Position numbers and translations under genes: made by a program. The notes beneath the pieces were generated by a model that was not told the origin of the DNA, ran no database searches, and saw nothing but the letters and a program-made list of their open reading frames with translations. 43,530 nt of DNA, from NCBI RefSeq assembly GCF_001679925.1, contig NZ_LYUZ01000013.1, positions 36,109 to 79,638 on the forward strand, given 5' to 3'. This document shows positions 15,669 through 23,911 of this stretch, piece after piece. Positions within the stretch are counted from its first letter, which is position 1. Every line of letters begins with the position of its first letter. Source of the stretch: Leisingera sp. JC1. GTDB lineage: Bacteria; Pseudomonadota; Alphaproteobacteria; Rhodobacterales; Rhodobacteraceae.

Positions 15669-17021
15669 ATGGCCCCAGTCATCTATCCCACCACCAATTT
15701 CACCGCGACCGAGCAGCTGTGCCTGGACCGCGGCGAAGGCATCTATGTCTATGACACCGACGGCAACAAATACATCGAAGGGCTGGCAGGCCTATGGTGC
15801 ACCTCGCTGGGCTACAGCAACACCGAGGTGATGGATGCAATCACCGAGCAGCTGCACAAGCTGCCGTTCACCCACACCTTCGGCGGCAAGACCCACAAGC
15901 CGATCATGGAGCTGGCCGAGAAGCTGAAGGCGATGGTCCCGGTGGAAGATGCCTATATCTTCTTTGGCAACTCCGGCTCGGACGCCAATGACACCCACTA
16001 CAAGATGCTGCGCTATTACTTCAACGCCATCGGCAAGCCGGAGAAACGCAAGATCATCACCCGCGAACGCGGTTATCACGGGGTGACCGTCGCCGCCGGC
16101 TCGCTGACCTCCCTGCCCGCGAATCTGGCGCATTTCGATGCGCCGCTGGAGGCGCTGCACGTCCTGCGTTCGGACGCGCCGCATTATTATACCGGCCGCC
16201 AGGGCAACGAGACCGAGGAGCAGTTCGTCGACCGGATCATCAACAACCTGGAAGAGCAGATCCTGGCGGAGGACCCCGACACCATCGCCGCGATGATCGT
16301 GGAGCCGATCACCGGCGCGTCCGGCGTGATCGTGCCGCCGGAGGGCTATTACGAGAAGCTGCAGGCAGTGCTGCGCAAGCATGGCATCCTGGTTTGGGCA
16401 GATGAGGTGATCTGCGGCTTCGGGCGTACCGGTGCCGATTTCGGCTGCACCACCATGGGCATCAAGCCGGACCTGATGACCTTTGCCAAGCAGCTGAGCT
16501 CTGCCTATTTCCCGATCTCCGCCTCGGTCATTCCGGGGTATATGTATGAGGCGATGATTGCGCAGACCAATGAGGTTGGCGTGTTCGGCCACGGCTATAC
16601 CTACTCCGGCCACCCGGCGGCCTGTGCGGCGGCACTGAAGACGCTGGAGATCTATGAGCGGGACAACCTGTTTGAACACGCCGCGGACGTGGGCGCCTAT
16701 ATGCAGGCGCAGCTGCGCGAGGTTTTCAACGATCATCCGCTGGTTGGCGAGGTCCGCGGCAAGGGGCTGATCGCGGCGCTGGAGCTGGTGTCGAACAAGA
16801 CCACCGGCGCCAGCTTTGACAAGGGCGCAGCAGGCGCCGCCGCGCAGAAGGCCTGCCAGGAAAACGGGCTGATCCTGCGGGCGGTGGCCGGCAACGCGCT
16901 GGCGCTGTGCCCGCCGATCATCATCACCAAGGATGAGGTCGACGACATGCTGGCACGGATGAAGACCGCGGTTGATACGGCTTATGCCGAACTCAGCGAG
17001 CAAGGCCTGATCGCCGCCTGA
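15669..17021 (+). CDS. Class-III PLP-dependent aminotransferase (omega-aminotransferase-like)
   Basis: 450 residues of the class-III (subgroup II) aminotransferase family. GLAGLWCTSLGYSN near the N-terminus, FFGNSGSDAND at the phosphate-binding region, Asp245 in WADEVICGFGRTG contacting the PLP nitrogen, and the Schiff-base lysine Lys274 in TFAKQLSSAY. Relatives transfer amino groups from taurine, putrescine, beta-alanine or other omega-amines to pyruvate or a similar acceptor. The true substrate cannot be read here. ATG 15669 follows CAGGAG at good spacing; the frame happens to stay open back through the tRNA genes, which is not meaningful. Single gene with its own terminator. Confidence 0.88.
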   Translation: MAPVIYPTTNFTATEQLCLDRGEGIYVYDTDGNKYIEGLAGLWCTSLGYSNTEVMDAITEQLHKLPFTHTFGGKTHKPIMELAEKLKAMVPVEDAYIFFGNSGSDANDTHYKMLRYYFNAIGKPEKRKIITRERGYHGVTVAAGSLTSLPANLAHFDAPLEALHVLRSDAPHYYTGRQGNETEEQFVDRIINNLEEQILAEDPDTIAAMIVEPITGASGVIVPPEGYYEKLQAVLRKHGILVWADEVICGFGRTGADFGCTTMGIKPDLMTFAKQLSSAYFPISASVIPGYMYEAMIAQTNEVGVFGHGYTYSGHPAACAAALKTLEIYERDNLFEHAADVGAYMQAQLREVFNDHPLVGEVRGKGLIAALELVSNKTTGASFDKGAAGAAAQKACQENGLILRAVAGNALALCPPIIITKDEVDDMLARMKTAVDTAYAELSEQGLIAA

Positions 17022-17043
17022 CCGCGCGATGGCCCGGAAACAG

Positions 17044-17070
17044 AAAACGCCCCGCAGTGCGGGGCGTTTT
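17044..17070. terminator. Bidirectional terminator, aminotransferase / RAM protein
   Basis: A perfect 12-bp stem AAAACGCCCCGC (17044-17055), AGT loop, GCGGGGCGTTTT (17059-17070). With A and T tracts on both sides it can serve the aminotransferase and the converging gene that ends at 17099. Confidence 0.9.
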
Positions 17071-17098
17071 GCTTTCCAGGGTTTCGCTGCTGGAAGCC

Positions 17099-17338
17099 TC
17101 AGAACACCTTGTAGGTCATCGTGGTGAGCGACCGCTCGATCCCCTCAATCTGCAGCAACTGGTCATTGATGTATTTACCGACATCCTCACCGCTTGGGAT
17201 GTAAAGTTTCATCAGCAGGTCGAAATTGCCGCTGGTGGAATAGAGCTCGGAATGGATTTCACGCAGGGCAATCTCCTCAGCCACCTTGTAGGTGGTGCCG
17301 GGTTTGCAGCGGATCTGGACAAAGACGCAGGTGGACAT
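17099..17338 (-). CDS. Stand-alone Lrp/AsnC ligand-binding (RAM) domain protein
   Basis: 79 residues (MSTCVFVQIRCKPGTTYKVA, then GNFDLLMKLYIPSGEDVGK and a C-terminal GIERSLTTMTYK) matching only the C-terminal alpha/beta RAM domain of Lrp/AsnC regulators, without a helix-turn-helix. Such single-domain proteins bind amino acids and may form oligomers, sometimes with full-length Lrp proteins. The start is ATG 17338 after GAGGG; the frame is open further upstream but the extra residues look random. It is divergent from hisB. Confidence 0.85.
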   Translation of the reverse strand: MSTCVFVQIRCKPGTTYKVAEEIALREIHSELYSTSGNFDLLMKLYIPSGEDVGKYINDQLLQIEGIERSLTTMTYKVF

Positions 17339-17448
17339 GGGGCCCTCATGGCTGATCAGGAAATTGCGCACAAGCTCGCACGGGGCGCAGGCGGGCGCAA
17401 GAGACCGGGATTGCTGCAACAGGTTGGCCCCCATGCACAATGCCGCAC

Positions 17449-17477
17449 TTGAGCCATGCCCCCTGCCCGCCCTATAA
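17449..17477 (+). promoter_or_regulatory. Promoter of hisB
   Basis: TTGAGC (17449-17454), 17-base spacer, CTATAA (17472-17477), a good sigma-70 layout for alphaproteobacteria, about 45 bases before the start of hisB. Confidence 0.65.
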
Positions 17478-17528
17478 GCGCCAAGGCAGAACTGAAGTTC
17501 TTGCAGCATGACGAAGGATAAGCCGCTG

Positions 17529-18116
17529 ATGCGTACCGCCAAAGTGACCCGCAAGACCGCGGAAACCGATATTTCGGTCGAGATCAACCTCGACGGCACC
17601 GGGGTTTATGACAACCAGACCGGGGTTGGCTTTTTCGACCACATGCTGGACCAGCTGGCGCGCCATTCGCTGATCGACATGACCATCCGCGCCAAGGGCG
17701 ACTACCACATCGACGACCACCACACGGTGGAGGACACCGGCATCGCGCTGGGTCAGGCACTGGTGCAGGCGCTGGGGAACAAGAAGGGCATCCGCCGTTA
17801 CGGTGAATGCCACCTGCCGATGGATGACGCCCAGGTGCGCTGTGCACTGGACCTGTCGGCGCGCCCCTTCCTGATCTGGAATGTGGAGCTGCCGACCCAA
17901 AAAATCGGCACTTTTGACACCGAGCTGGTGCGCGAGTTTTTTCAAGCCTTGAGCACCCATGGCGGCATAACCCTGCACATCGACCAACTGCACGGGTTCA
18001 ACAGCCACCACATCGCCGAGGCGGCCTTCAAGGCGGTTGCCCGCGCGCTACGGCTGGCGGTGGAGACCGACCCGCGCAAGGCGGATGCGATTCCGTCCAC
18101 TAAAGGTGCGCTGTAA
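17529..18116 (+). CDS. hisB: Imidazoleglycerol-phosphate dehydratase
   Basis: 195 residues, the usual length of monofunctional HisB. It dehydrates imidazole glycerol phosphate to imidazole acetol phosphate (sixth step of histidine synthesis). The manganese-binding signatures are present: [15 protein letters not shown] early and [18 protein letters not shown], with a second His-rich site [20 protein letters not shown] near the C-terminus. I start it at ATG 17529 ([17 protein letters not shown]), after AAGGA; an in-frame ATG at 17508 would add seven residues not typical for the family. hisH begins at the base after its stop. Confidence 0.96.
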   Translation: MRTAKVTRKTAETDISVEINLDGTGVYDNQTGVGFFDHMLDQLARHSLIDMTIRAKGDYHIDDHHTVEDTGIALGQALVQALGNKKGIRRYGECHLPMDDAQVRCALDLSARPFLIWNVELPTQKIGTFDTELVREFFQALSTHGGITLHIDQLHGFNSHHIAEAAFKAVARALRLAVETDPRKADAIPSTKGAL

Positions 18117-18755
18117 ATGCTGACCGCAATTATCGACTACGAATCCGGCAACCTGCACTCGGCCGAGAAGGCGTTCCAGCGCATGGCGCGGGAGATGGAT
18201 GCGGGCGAGGTCGTGGTGACCTCCGACGCGGATGTGGTGGCGCGGGCCGACCGGCTGGTGCTGCCCGGCGATGGCGCCTTCCCGGCCTGCGCGGCAGAGC
18301 TGCGCGGCCATAAGGGCATCTATGACGCCATGGTCGAAGCGGTGGAGCAAAAAGGTCGGCCGTTCCTGGGCATCTGCGTAGGCATGCAGCTGATGGCGAC
18401 CACCGGGCATGAGTATGAAGATACACCGGGCCTCGGCTGGGTTGGCGGCGATGTGGTGAAGATCACCCCGGCGGATGCCTCCCTGAAGGTGCCGCATATG
18501 GGCTGGAATGATCTGGTGATCGATCACGCTCATCCGGTCTTTGACGGCATCCAGAGCGGCGATCACGTGTACTTCGTGCATTCCTACCATTTCCGCGTGG
18601 CGAACCCGGCGGAGCGGCTGGCGCATGTGGATTATGCCGGCGACGTGACTGCCGTCATCGGGCGGGACACGATGGTCGGGATGCAGTTCCACCCGGAGAA
18701 AAGCCAGGCCACTGGCTTGCGGATGATCGGAAACTTCCTGACCTGGAAGCCCTAA
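18117..18755 (+). CDS. hisH: Imidazole glycerol phosphate synthase, glutaminase subunit
   Basis: 212 residues, a class-I glutamine amidotransferase that hydrolyses glutamine and passes ammonia to HisF. The nucleophile Cys87 lies in PFLGICVGMQ, and the catalytic His/Glu in MQFHPEKSQ near the C-terminus; GDGAFPAC is also typical. It starts at ATG 18117 immediately after the hisB stop, so the two are coupled. Its partner hisF is 4 kb further on. Confidence 0.96.
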   Translation: MLTAIIDYESGNLHSAEKAFQRMAREMDAGEVVVTSDADVVARADRLVLPGDGAFPACAAELRGHKGIYDAMVEAVEQKGRPFLGICVGMQLMATTGHEYEDTPGLGWVGGDVVKITPADASLKVPHMGWNDLVIDHAHPVFDGIQSGDHVYFVHSYHFRVANPAERLAHVDYAGDVTAVIGRDTMVGMQFHPEKSQATGLRMIGNFLTWKP

Positions 18756-18822
18756 GGGGACGGCGCTGACGCGCCGTTGACCCTGGCTTTGAGTATTTGT
18801 GGAAAGATGAAAGCCGCGGCGT

Positions 18823-19554
18823 TCAGGCCGCAGCGGAGCGCAGGGAGACCGGCGCGACGCCGTAAGCCTTGCGGAAAGCGCGGGTGAAACCCTCGGGGCT
18901 GGTGTAAGCGTAACGGCGGGCGACCGCCTCCACCCTATCGCCGCGCACAAGATCCTGATGCGCCAGGATCAGCCGCCAGCGGCGCAGGTAGCCGATTGGG
19001 GTTTCGCCCACTTCGGCGGCAAACAGTTCCGCAAAGCGCGACAGCGACAGACCTGCCTCCTGCGCCAGGTCGGCATTGGTCCAAAGGCGGCCCGGATGGT
19101 CATGCATCGCAACGATGGCCCGGCTGAGGCGCGGGTCGGCGAGGCCCGCCAGCAGCCCCGGCTCTGTCGCGCCTTTCTGGATCTGGTTGCGCAACAAGCG
19201 CACCATCAGCACCTCCCCCAGCCGGTTGATCACAGACTGCGCGCCGCAGTGCTGCCTTTCGGCCTCGTCCCGCATCAGCCGCACCAGCCCTTGCGCCTCG
19301 GCATTGCCGGACACGTCATACTCCACCACTGGCGGCAGGGCGGCCAGGAACGGGTTGCTGTGCCCCGACCATTCCACCCGCGCCGCCCACATGACCGCAC
19401 CCGGAGCAGGCTCCGCCAGCGGGCCGCGGGTGCGGTAGAGGATCCGCACCGGTTCTCCTGCCGCGTTTGCCAGGGCGATCAGGTTGGCGCGGCCCGGGAA
19501 AGCGGCCTGCACGGCAAGCTGAAAACGGTCCATTAAAGTCGTGAGGCGGTCCAT
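18823..19554 (-). CDS. AraC-family transcriptional regulator (cupin_6 type)
   Basis: 243 residues. The N-terminal half resembles the cupin-like AraC_binding_2/cupin_6 domain (FLAALPPVVEYDVSG), and the C-terminal half has two helix-turn-helices: WTNADLAQEAGLSLSRFAEL and VEAVARRYAYTSPEGFTRAF, ending in the family consensus YGVAPVSLR. It probably regulates the divergent peroxiredoxin gene, a common pairing. The start is put at ATG 19554 (MDRLTTLMDRF); ATG 19533 is possible and the frame extends upstream without family resemblance. Confidence 0.86.
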   Translation of the reverse strand: MDRLTTLMDRFQLAVQAAFPGRANLIALANAAGEPVRILYRTRGPLAEPAPGAVMWAARVEWSGHSNPFLAALPPVVEYDVSGNAEAQGLVRLMRDEAERQHCGAQSVINRLGEVLMVRLLRNQIQKGATEPGLLAGLADPRLSRAIVAMHDHPGRLWTNADLAQEAGLSLSRFAELFAAEVGETPIGYLRRWRLILAHQDLVRGDRVEAVARRYAYTSPEGFTRAFRKAYGVAPVSLRSAAA

Positions 19555-19575
19555 GCTTTCGGTGTTTCCATCAGG

Positions 19576-19593
19576 TTTTTCGGATTTTTCGGA
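19576..19593. repeat. Tandem 9-base repeat, TTTTTCGGA x2
   Basis: TTTTTCGGA at 19576-19584 is repeated directly at 19585-19593, in the spacer between the AraC regulator and the peroxiredoxin. Possible tandem operator half-sites. Confidence 0.7.
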
Positions 19594-19627
19594 CAGTAAA
19601 CTGCGCAATACATTCAGGCAAGCACCA

Positions 19628-19645
19628 CCACTCACACCACTCACA
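19628..19645. repeat. Tandem 9-base repeat, CCACTCACA x2
   Basis: CCACTCACA at 19628-19636 is repeated directly at 19637-19645, ending just before the AAGGA ribosome site of the peroxiredoxin gene. It is the second perfect 9-base duplication within the same 103-base spacer. Confidence 0.7.
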
Positions 19646-19657
19646 AGGACCATATAC

Positions 19658-20194
19658 ATGCTGATCCCCCGCCAGAAGACCCCGGACCTGACCCTGCCGA
19701 CGCTGGACCACGGGCAGTTCGACCTGTCTTCGGAAACGGCCGAGCGCGGCACAGTGATCTGCTTTTACCGCGGTCTGCACTGCCCGATCTGCGCCACCTA
19801 CCTGAAGGAATTCGAGAAGAAGGTGGCCGCCTTTGCCGAGCGCGGCGTCAACTGCATCGCGGTCAGCTCTGACGGCGAGGAGCGCACCCGTGCGATGGCT
19901 GACAAGATCGGGGCCAAGGAGCTGCGCTTCGGCTATGATCTGCCGCTGTCTGTGGCCAAGGAATGGGGGCTTTACATCTCCACTTCGCGCGGCAAGACCT
20001 CGATCGGGATCGAGGAGCCCGCGCTGTTTTCCGAACCCGGCTTGTTCCTGGTGACGCCGGAGCAGACGCTCTATTACGGGTCTGTGCAAACGATGCCGTT
20101 TGTGCGCCCGCATTTTGCGGAACTGGTGGCGGCGCTGGATTTTGCCATCCCCAACAACTACCCGGCGCGCGGCGAATACACAGGTGAGGTGTAA
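19658..20194 (+). CDS. Peroxiredoxin-like (AhpC/TSA) protein
   Basis: 178 residues with a thioredoxin fold. The active-site region FYRGLHCPICATYLKEFE contains a CxxC pair (Cys42, Cys45), which is unusual against the single peroxidatic Cys of classic AhpC but is typical of the AhpC/TSA redoxin subgroup found beside AraC regulators. It probably reduces peroxides or acts as a disulfide exchanger in the cytoplasm; there is no signal peptide. ATG 19658 follows AAGGA. It is divergent from the AraC regulator, with paired 9-base repeats in between. Confidence 0.82.
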   Translation: MLIPRQKTPDLTLPTLDHGQFDLSSETAERGTVICFYRGLHCPICATYLKEFEKKVAAFAERGVNCIAVSSDGEERTRAMADKIGAKELRFGYDLPLSVAKEWGLYISTSRGKTSIGIEEPALFSEPGLFLVTPEQTLYYGSVQTMPFVRPHFAELVAALDFAIPNNYPARGEYTGEV

Positions 20195-20243
20195 GGGTCA
20201 CAGCTGCCGCTGGGGCCGGTGCAATTCGCCGGATTGAACAATA

Positions 20244-20286
20244 GACAAGGGGTCCGCTTCGAGGCATACGGGGCGGACCCCTTGTC
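20244..20286. repeat. 14-bp perfect inverted repeat
   Basis: GACAAGGGGTCCGC (20244-20257) and its exact complement (20273-20286) around a 15-base loop. It lies between the peroxiredoxin stop and the WGR gene. No T run follows on either strand, so it is a doubtful terminator; it may be a processing signal or an operator. Confidence 0.8.
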
Positions 20287-20304
20287 ACCGCGGCAGCCCC
20301 TCCC

Positions 20305-20556
20305 TTGCACATCCGTTTCGAGAAATACGACCACGCCGAAGGCAAGCACCGCTATTGCCTGCTGAGCCTGACGCCGACGCTGTTCGGTGACTGGTGTGTG
20401 GAGCGTGTGTCCGGGCCGCTGAACGCACCCGGCGGTGCGCAGAAGCGGACCTATTTCGCCGCGCACGCAGAGGCGCTGGCAATCTTCGAAGGCTTCCGGG
20501 ACCGGCAGCTGAAACGCGGCTATGCGCCGATCCCGGTGCAGCTGGGGCTGCTGTAA
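20305..20556 (+). CDS. Small WGR-domain protein
   Basis: 83 residues that are essentially one WGR domain: RYCLLSLTPTLFGDWCVERV, then GPLNAPGGAQKRTYFAAHAEA and a helix ending KRGY. WGR domains occur in PARP-type enzymes and, in bacteria, as single small proteins thought to bind nucleic acids. The function here is unknown. The start is uncertain: TTG 20305 is the best in-frame choice, without a clear Shine-Dalgarno; no ATG fits. It follows a 14-bp inverted repeat. Confidence 0.72.
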   Translation: MHIRFEKYDHAEGKHRYCLLSLTPTLFGDWCVERVSGPLNAPGGAQKRTYFAAHAEALAIFEGFRDRQLKRGYAPIPVQLGLL

Positions 20557-20574
20557 CGACAGCCCTTAAACGGC

Positions 20575-20961
20575 TTACTGGACGCGGGTCCAGGTTTGTT
20601 TCGAGCAGATCAGCCCGCCCGCGACGCAGCCGCGCAGGGCAAGGGAACTGCCCGCCAGATCCATCTTGCCGATGTAGATCTTGTCGTTGGACGGCCGCCA
20701 GACCTTGCCTTCATAGGAGCCATCGCCGTTCGGCACCATGTCGATCACCAGCGTCTTGCCGATGTTCGGGGATTTGTACTCGCCTTCGCTGTTGAAGGTG
20801 CGGGCGATCTTGCCGCAGACCGCAGCGCCGCATTTCGCCATCTGGATGTGGGCATAGGAGCCGTCATCAGGCTGCGTCTTCCAAACCCCCAGAACCGGGT
20901 CCGCGGCGGCAGCGCTTGCCAAACCCACGGCAACTGCCAGGCCTGCCAGAAGATGTTTCAT
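20575..20961 (-). CDS. Secreted DUF2147 protein
   Basis: 128 residues. A Sec signal peptide ([20 protein letters not shown], cut before DPVLG) leads into a DUF2147 domain: [47 protein letters not shown] and a closing [19 protein letters not shown], with Cys pairs likely forming disulfides in the periplasm. The function of the family is unknown. Start ATG 20961 with a strong GGGAGGAAA ahead. It is oriented against the his genes. Confidence 0.85.
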   Translation of the reverse strand: MKHLLAGLAVAVGLASAAAADPVLGVWKTQPDDGSYAHIQMAKCGAAVCGKIARTFNSEGEYKSPNIGKTLVIDMVPNGDGSYEGKVWRPSNDKIYIGKMDLAGSSLALRGCVAGGLICSKQTWTRVQ

Positions 20962-21096
20962 TCCATTTCCTCCCTGTTTTACAGGCAGCCTGTCCCTGAT
21001 GCCGTCTTTGAGGCAAGGTTGACTTCGGGTCGCGTTGCAATCTGCCCTTACGTTGTGCAAAACACCGCCAGCTTGATTTCACGAAGGACCGCCCGG

Positions 21097-21819
21097 ATGA
21101 TCCTCTACCCCGCGATTGACCTCAAAGACGGCCAGGCCGTGCGCCTGCTGCATGGCGAGATGGACAAGACCACCGTGTTCAACGACAACCCCGCTGCGCA
21201 GGCGCTGGAGTTTGTCGAGGCCGGCTGCGAGTGGCTGCATCTGGTGGACCTCAACGGTGCCTTTGCAGGCGAGCCGGTGAATGCAGCGCCGGTGGAGGAG
21301 ATCCTGAAGCAGACCAAAGTGCCCGCGCAGCTGGGCGGCGGCATCCGCGACATGGCAACCATCGAGCGCTGGATCGACAAGGGCCTGGCGCGGGTGATCC
21401 TGGGCACCGTGGCGGTGGAGAACCCGGACCTGGTGCGCGAAGCGGCGCGGGAGTTCCCCGGCAAGGTCGCGGTCGGCATCGACGCCCGCAACGGCAAAGT
21501 CGCAACCAAAGGCTGGGCCGAGGAAACCGACGTGATGGTCACCGACCTCGCAAAATCGTTCGAGGATGCCGGCGTGGCCGCGATCATCTATACCGACATC
21601 CTGCGCGACGGCGCGATGAAGGGGCCGAATGTCGAGGCCACCGCCGATCTGGCAAATGCGGTCAGCATCCCGGTGATTGCCTCCGGCGGCGTGTCCTCGC
21701 TGGACGACCTCAGGGCGCTGAAATCCTGCGGCGCACCTCTCAATGGTGCGATTTCGGGCCGGGCGCTGTATGATGGCGCCATTGACCTGAAAGAGGCGCT
21801 GGCGGTTCTGAAAGCCTGA
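21097..21819 (+). CDS. hisA: Phosphoribosylformimino-5-aminoimidazole carboxamide ribotide isomerase
   Basis: 240 residues, a TIM barrel performing the fourth step of histidine synthesis (ProFAR to PRFAR). The N-terminal [14 protein letters not shown] holds catalytic Asp8; AQLGGGIRD and [12 protein letters not shown] bind the two phosphates; the second catalytic Asp is in [14 protein letters not shown]. Start ATG 21097 with GAAGGA upstream. A small membrane protein gene follows 24 bases later. Confidence 0.96.
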   Translation: MILYPAIDLKDGQAVRLLHGEMDKTTVFNDNPAAQALEFVEAGCEWLHLVDLNGAFAGEPVNAAPVEEILKQTKVPAQLGGGIRDMATIERWIDKGLARVILGTVAVENPDLVREAAREFPGKVAVGIDARNGKVATKGWAEETDVMVTDLAKSFEDAGVAAIIYTDILRDGAMKGPNVEATADLANAVSIPVIASGGVSSLDDLRALKSCGAPLNGAISGRALYDGAIDLKEALAVLKA

Positions 21820-21843
21820 CGCTGCCCCGGCGAAAGGAACCTC

Positions 21844-22131
21844 ATGCGCCTAGTCCGACGCATCCTGGCTATCCTGACCATAGGGCCGATTGTTTTGTGG
21901 CTCCTATGCATTGTTGCGGTGGTGCTGTTGGGATTTGGCTTTGATTGTGAAATCCACGAGGGGTTTGCCAACCCCTGCGTGGTGCTGGGCCAGGACCTGG
22001 GCGAGACCGCCTATACCATGGGGGTCCTTGCGGCCTGGGGGCCGCTGATCTTCGGCCCGGTCTCCATGGGGGCCGGGTTGCTGTGGGGGCTGGCGATTGC
22101 TTTTTCGCGCTACCTGGCGTCGCGCCGCTAA
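21844..22131 (+). CDS. Small membrane protein between hisA and hisF
   Basis: 95 residues with two strongly hydrophobic segments (about 8-34 and 59-88, the second rich in Gly) and a short loop with two Cys (DCEIHEGFANPC) probably facing the periplasm. The basic N-terminus (MRLVRR) fits a cytoplasmic end. Not recognised as a named family. A good ribosome site (AAAGGA) and its placement 24 bases after hisA support it as a real gene read with hisA. Confidence 0.7.
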   Translation: MRLVRRILAILTIGPIVLWLLCIVAVVLLGFGFDCEIHEGFANPCVVLGQDLGETAYTMGVLAAWGPLIFGPVSMGAGLLWGLAIAFSRYLASRR

Positions 22132-22133
22132 GG

Positions 22134-22580
22134 CTATTCGGCCGCCTTAGCGGTCAGCTTGCCCAGGGCGCCCTGCATCTTGGCGATAAATTCAGCATCG
22201 GCAGGAACGTCGAGGCCTGAGAGCATTTCTGCCGGGTCCTCGTAAGTCAGCCAGACCTGGCCGCCGGCATCCTCATAGGCCAGCACCTTGAGCGGCAGGT
22301 AGAGCCCTGCCCGCATGTCCGCCTGCATCGCCGGGGTTCCCAGCTTGGGGTTGCCGAAGATCAGGAGCTGGGACGGGCTCAGCTCCAGCGCTGCGTTCTG
22401 CGCGCCTGCGGCATGGTCCACCCGGGCAAAGACAGTTGCGCCCGCACCCTCCACCGCGGCTTGCAGCGCATCCATGGTTTCACCGACGGGTTTCTGGCTT
22501 GGCACCGCGACCAGGTCCGCAGCGGCGGGCAAAGCGGAAGCAAGTGCGATTGCGCCAGCGAGGATAAGAGTTTTTTTCAT
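22134..22580 (-). CDS. Secreted DUF302-domain protein
   Basis: 148 residues. A signal peptide (MKKTLILAGAIALASALPAA) precedes a DUF302 domain: SQKPVGETMDALQAAVEGAG, VFARVDHAAGA, LLIFGNPKLGTPAM and LPLKVLAYEDAGG. The family is of unknown function, small periplasmic proteins. Start ATG 22580 with GGAGAAG seven bases upstream. It stands on the opposite strand within the histidine cluster. Confidence 0.87.
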   Translation of the reverse strand: MKKTLILAGAIALASALPAAADLVAVPSQKPVGETMDALQAAVEGAGATVFARVDHAAGAQNAALELSPSQLLIFGNPKLGTPAMQADMRAGLYLPLKVLAYEDAGGQVWLTYEDPAEMLSGLDVPADAEFIAKMQGALGKLTAKAAE

Positions 22581-22795
22581 AACAGCTTCTCCGGAATACA
22601 GGTACGTCCGGCCATGATCAGGGCAGCCGGGCCGGGCAGGCAACTCACATCTTCGATAGCGCTTGTTTCCGGCGGTTCTGCGCGGGCTGCCGTCTCCCTG
22701 AATCCCGGACCAAAACGCGCATCCCCCGCCATACCTGTTGCGCTTGCCGCAGGCTTTGCGTACCCACGGGGCAAGCAGCTTGAAAGGCACGATCC

Positions 22796-23557
22796 ATGCT
22801 GAAAACCCGCATCATCCCCTGTCTCGACGTCGCTGACGGGCGCGTGGTCAAGGGTGTCAACTTTGTCGGCCTGCGCGATGCAGGCGACCCGGTGGAATGC
22901 GCCAAGGCATATGATGCGGCGGGCGCGGATGAGATCTGCTTTCTCGACATTCACGCTACCCATGAAAACCGGGGCACCATGTTCGACATGGTCCAGCGCA
23001 CCGCCGAGCAGTGCTTTGTGCCGCTGACCGTGGGCGGCGGGGTACGGACCAAGGAAGATGTGCGCGCGCTGCTGCTGGCAGGGGCCGACAAGGTCTCGTT
23101 CAATTCAGCCGCGGTCGCCAACCCGGATGTGATTGCCGAGGCTGCGGATCAGTTCGGCAGCCAGTGCATCGTCTGCGCCATTGACGCCAAGACAGTGGAG
23201 CCGGGCCGCTGGGAGATCTTCACCCATGGCGGGCGCAAGCCGACCGGCATCGACGCAGTGGAATTTGCCAGGCTCGTGACAGCCAAAGGCGCCGGTGAAA
23301 TCCTGCTGACTTCGATGGACCGCGATGGCACCAAGTCCGGTTTCAACCTGCCGCTGACCAAGGCGATTTCCGATGCGGTGGACGTGCCGGTGATCGCCTC
23401 GGGCGGCGTCGGCAATCTGGATCACCTGGTGGAAGGCGTCACCAAGGGCGGCGCCAGCGCGGTGCTGGCGGCCTCGATCTTCCACTTCGGGGAATACACC
23501 ATCCAGGAAGCCAAGGAACATATGGCTGCCGCCGGCATCCCGATGCGGCTGAACTGA
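22796..23557 (+). CDS. hisF: Imidazole glycerol phosphate synthase, cyclase subunit
   Basis: 253 residues, the usual HisF length. The TIM barrel joins ammonia from HisH to PRFAR, giving imidazole glycerol phosphate and AICAR. The N-terminal [19 protein letters not shown] contains catalytic Asp11; the second catalytic Asp is in [14 protein letters not shown]; phosphate sites VGGGVRT and IASGGVGN are present. It starts at ATG 22796; hisE follows 11 bases after it. Confidence 0.97.
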   Translation: MLKTRIIPCLDVADGRVVKGVNFVGLRDAGDPVECAKAYDAAGADEICFLDIHATHENRGTMFDMVQRTAEQCFVPLTVGGGVRTKEDVRALLLAGADKVSFNSAAVANPDVIAEAADQFGSQCIVCAIDAKTVEPGRWEIFTHGGRKPTGIDAVEFARLVTAKGAGEILLTSMDRDGTKSGFNLPLTKAISDAVDVPVIASGGVGNLDHLVEGVTKGGASAVLAASIFHFGEYTIQEAKEHMAAAGIPMRLN

Positions 23558-23568
23558 GGGGGCATGTG

Positions 23569-23886
23569 ATGAGCCTGCTGCACGATCTCGAAGCCACCAT
23601 CCTGTCCCGCAAGGGCACCGATCCGGAGGCCAGCTGGACGGCCAAGCTGCTGGCCAAGGGGCCGGAAAAATGCGCCGAGAAATTCGGTGAGGAAGCCATT
23701 GAGGCCATTATCGAGGCGGTGAAGGATGACAAGGCCAAGCTGGCTTCGGAAGGCGCTGATGTGCTCTATCATTTCCTGGTGATGCTGGCCGCCCGTGACG
23801 TGGCGCTGGACGATGTGCTGAAGGTGCTGGCCGAGCGGCAGGGGCTCAGCGGCATTGCCGAGAAGGCCAGCCGCCCCCAAAACTGA
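23569..23886 (+). CDS. hisE: Phosphoribosyl-ATP pyrophosphatase
   Basis: 105 residues, a helical MazG-fold enzyme hydrolysing PR-ATP to PR-AMP (second step of histidine synthesis). Signature: SWTAKLLAKGPEKCAEKFGE and EAIEAIIEAVKDD, then EGADVLYHFLVML with the metal ligands. Start ATG 23569 after GAGGGG. It is the last gene of the his group in this window; hisG, hisD, hisC and hisI are not here. Confidence 0.95.
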   Translation: MSLLHDLEATILSRKGTDPEASWTAKLLAKGPEKCAEKFGEEAIEAIIEAVKDDKAKLASEGADVLYHFLVMLAARDVALDDVLKVLAERQGLSGIAEKASRPQN

Positions 23887-23911
23887 CAGCCGGGCCGGGT
23901 GGCGGATCAAG

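Noticed and set aside
18760-18777. ACGGCGC-TGAC-GCGCCGT as a hisH/AraC terminator
   Set aside because: The 7-bp stem is sound but neither strand has a T run after it, so termination cannot be supported.
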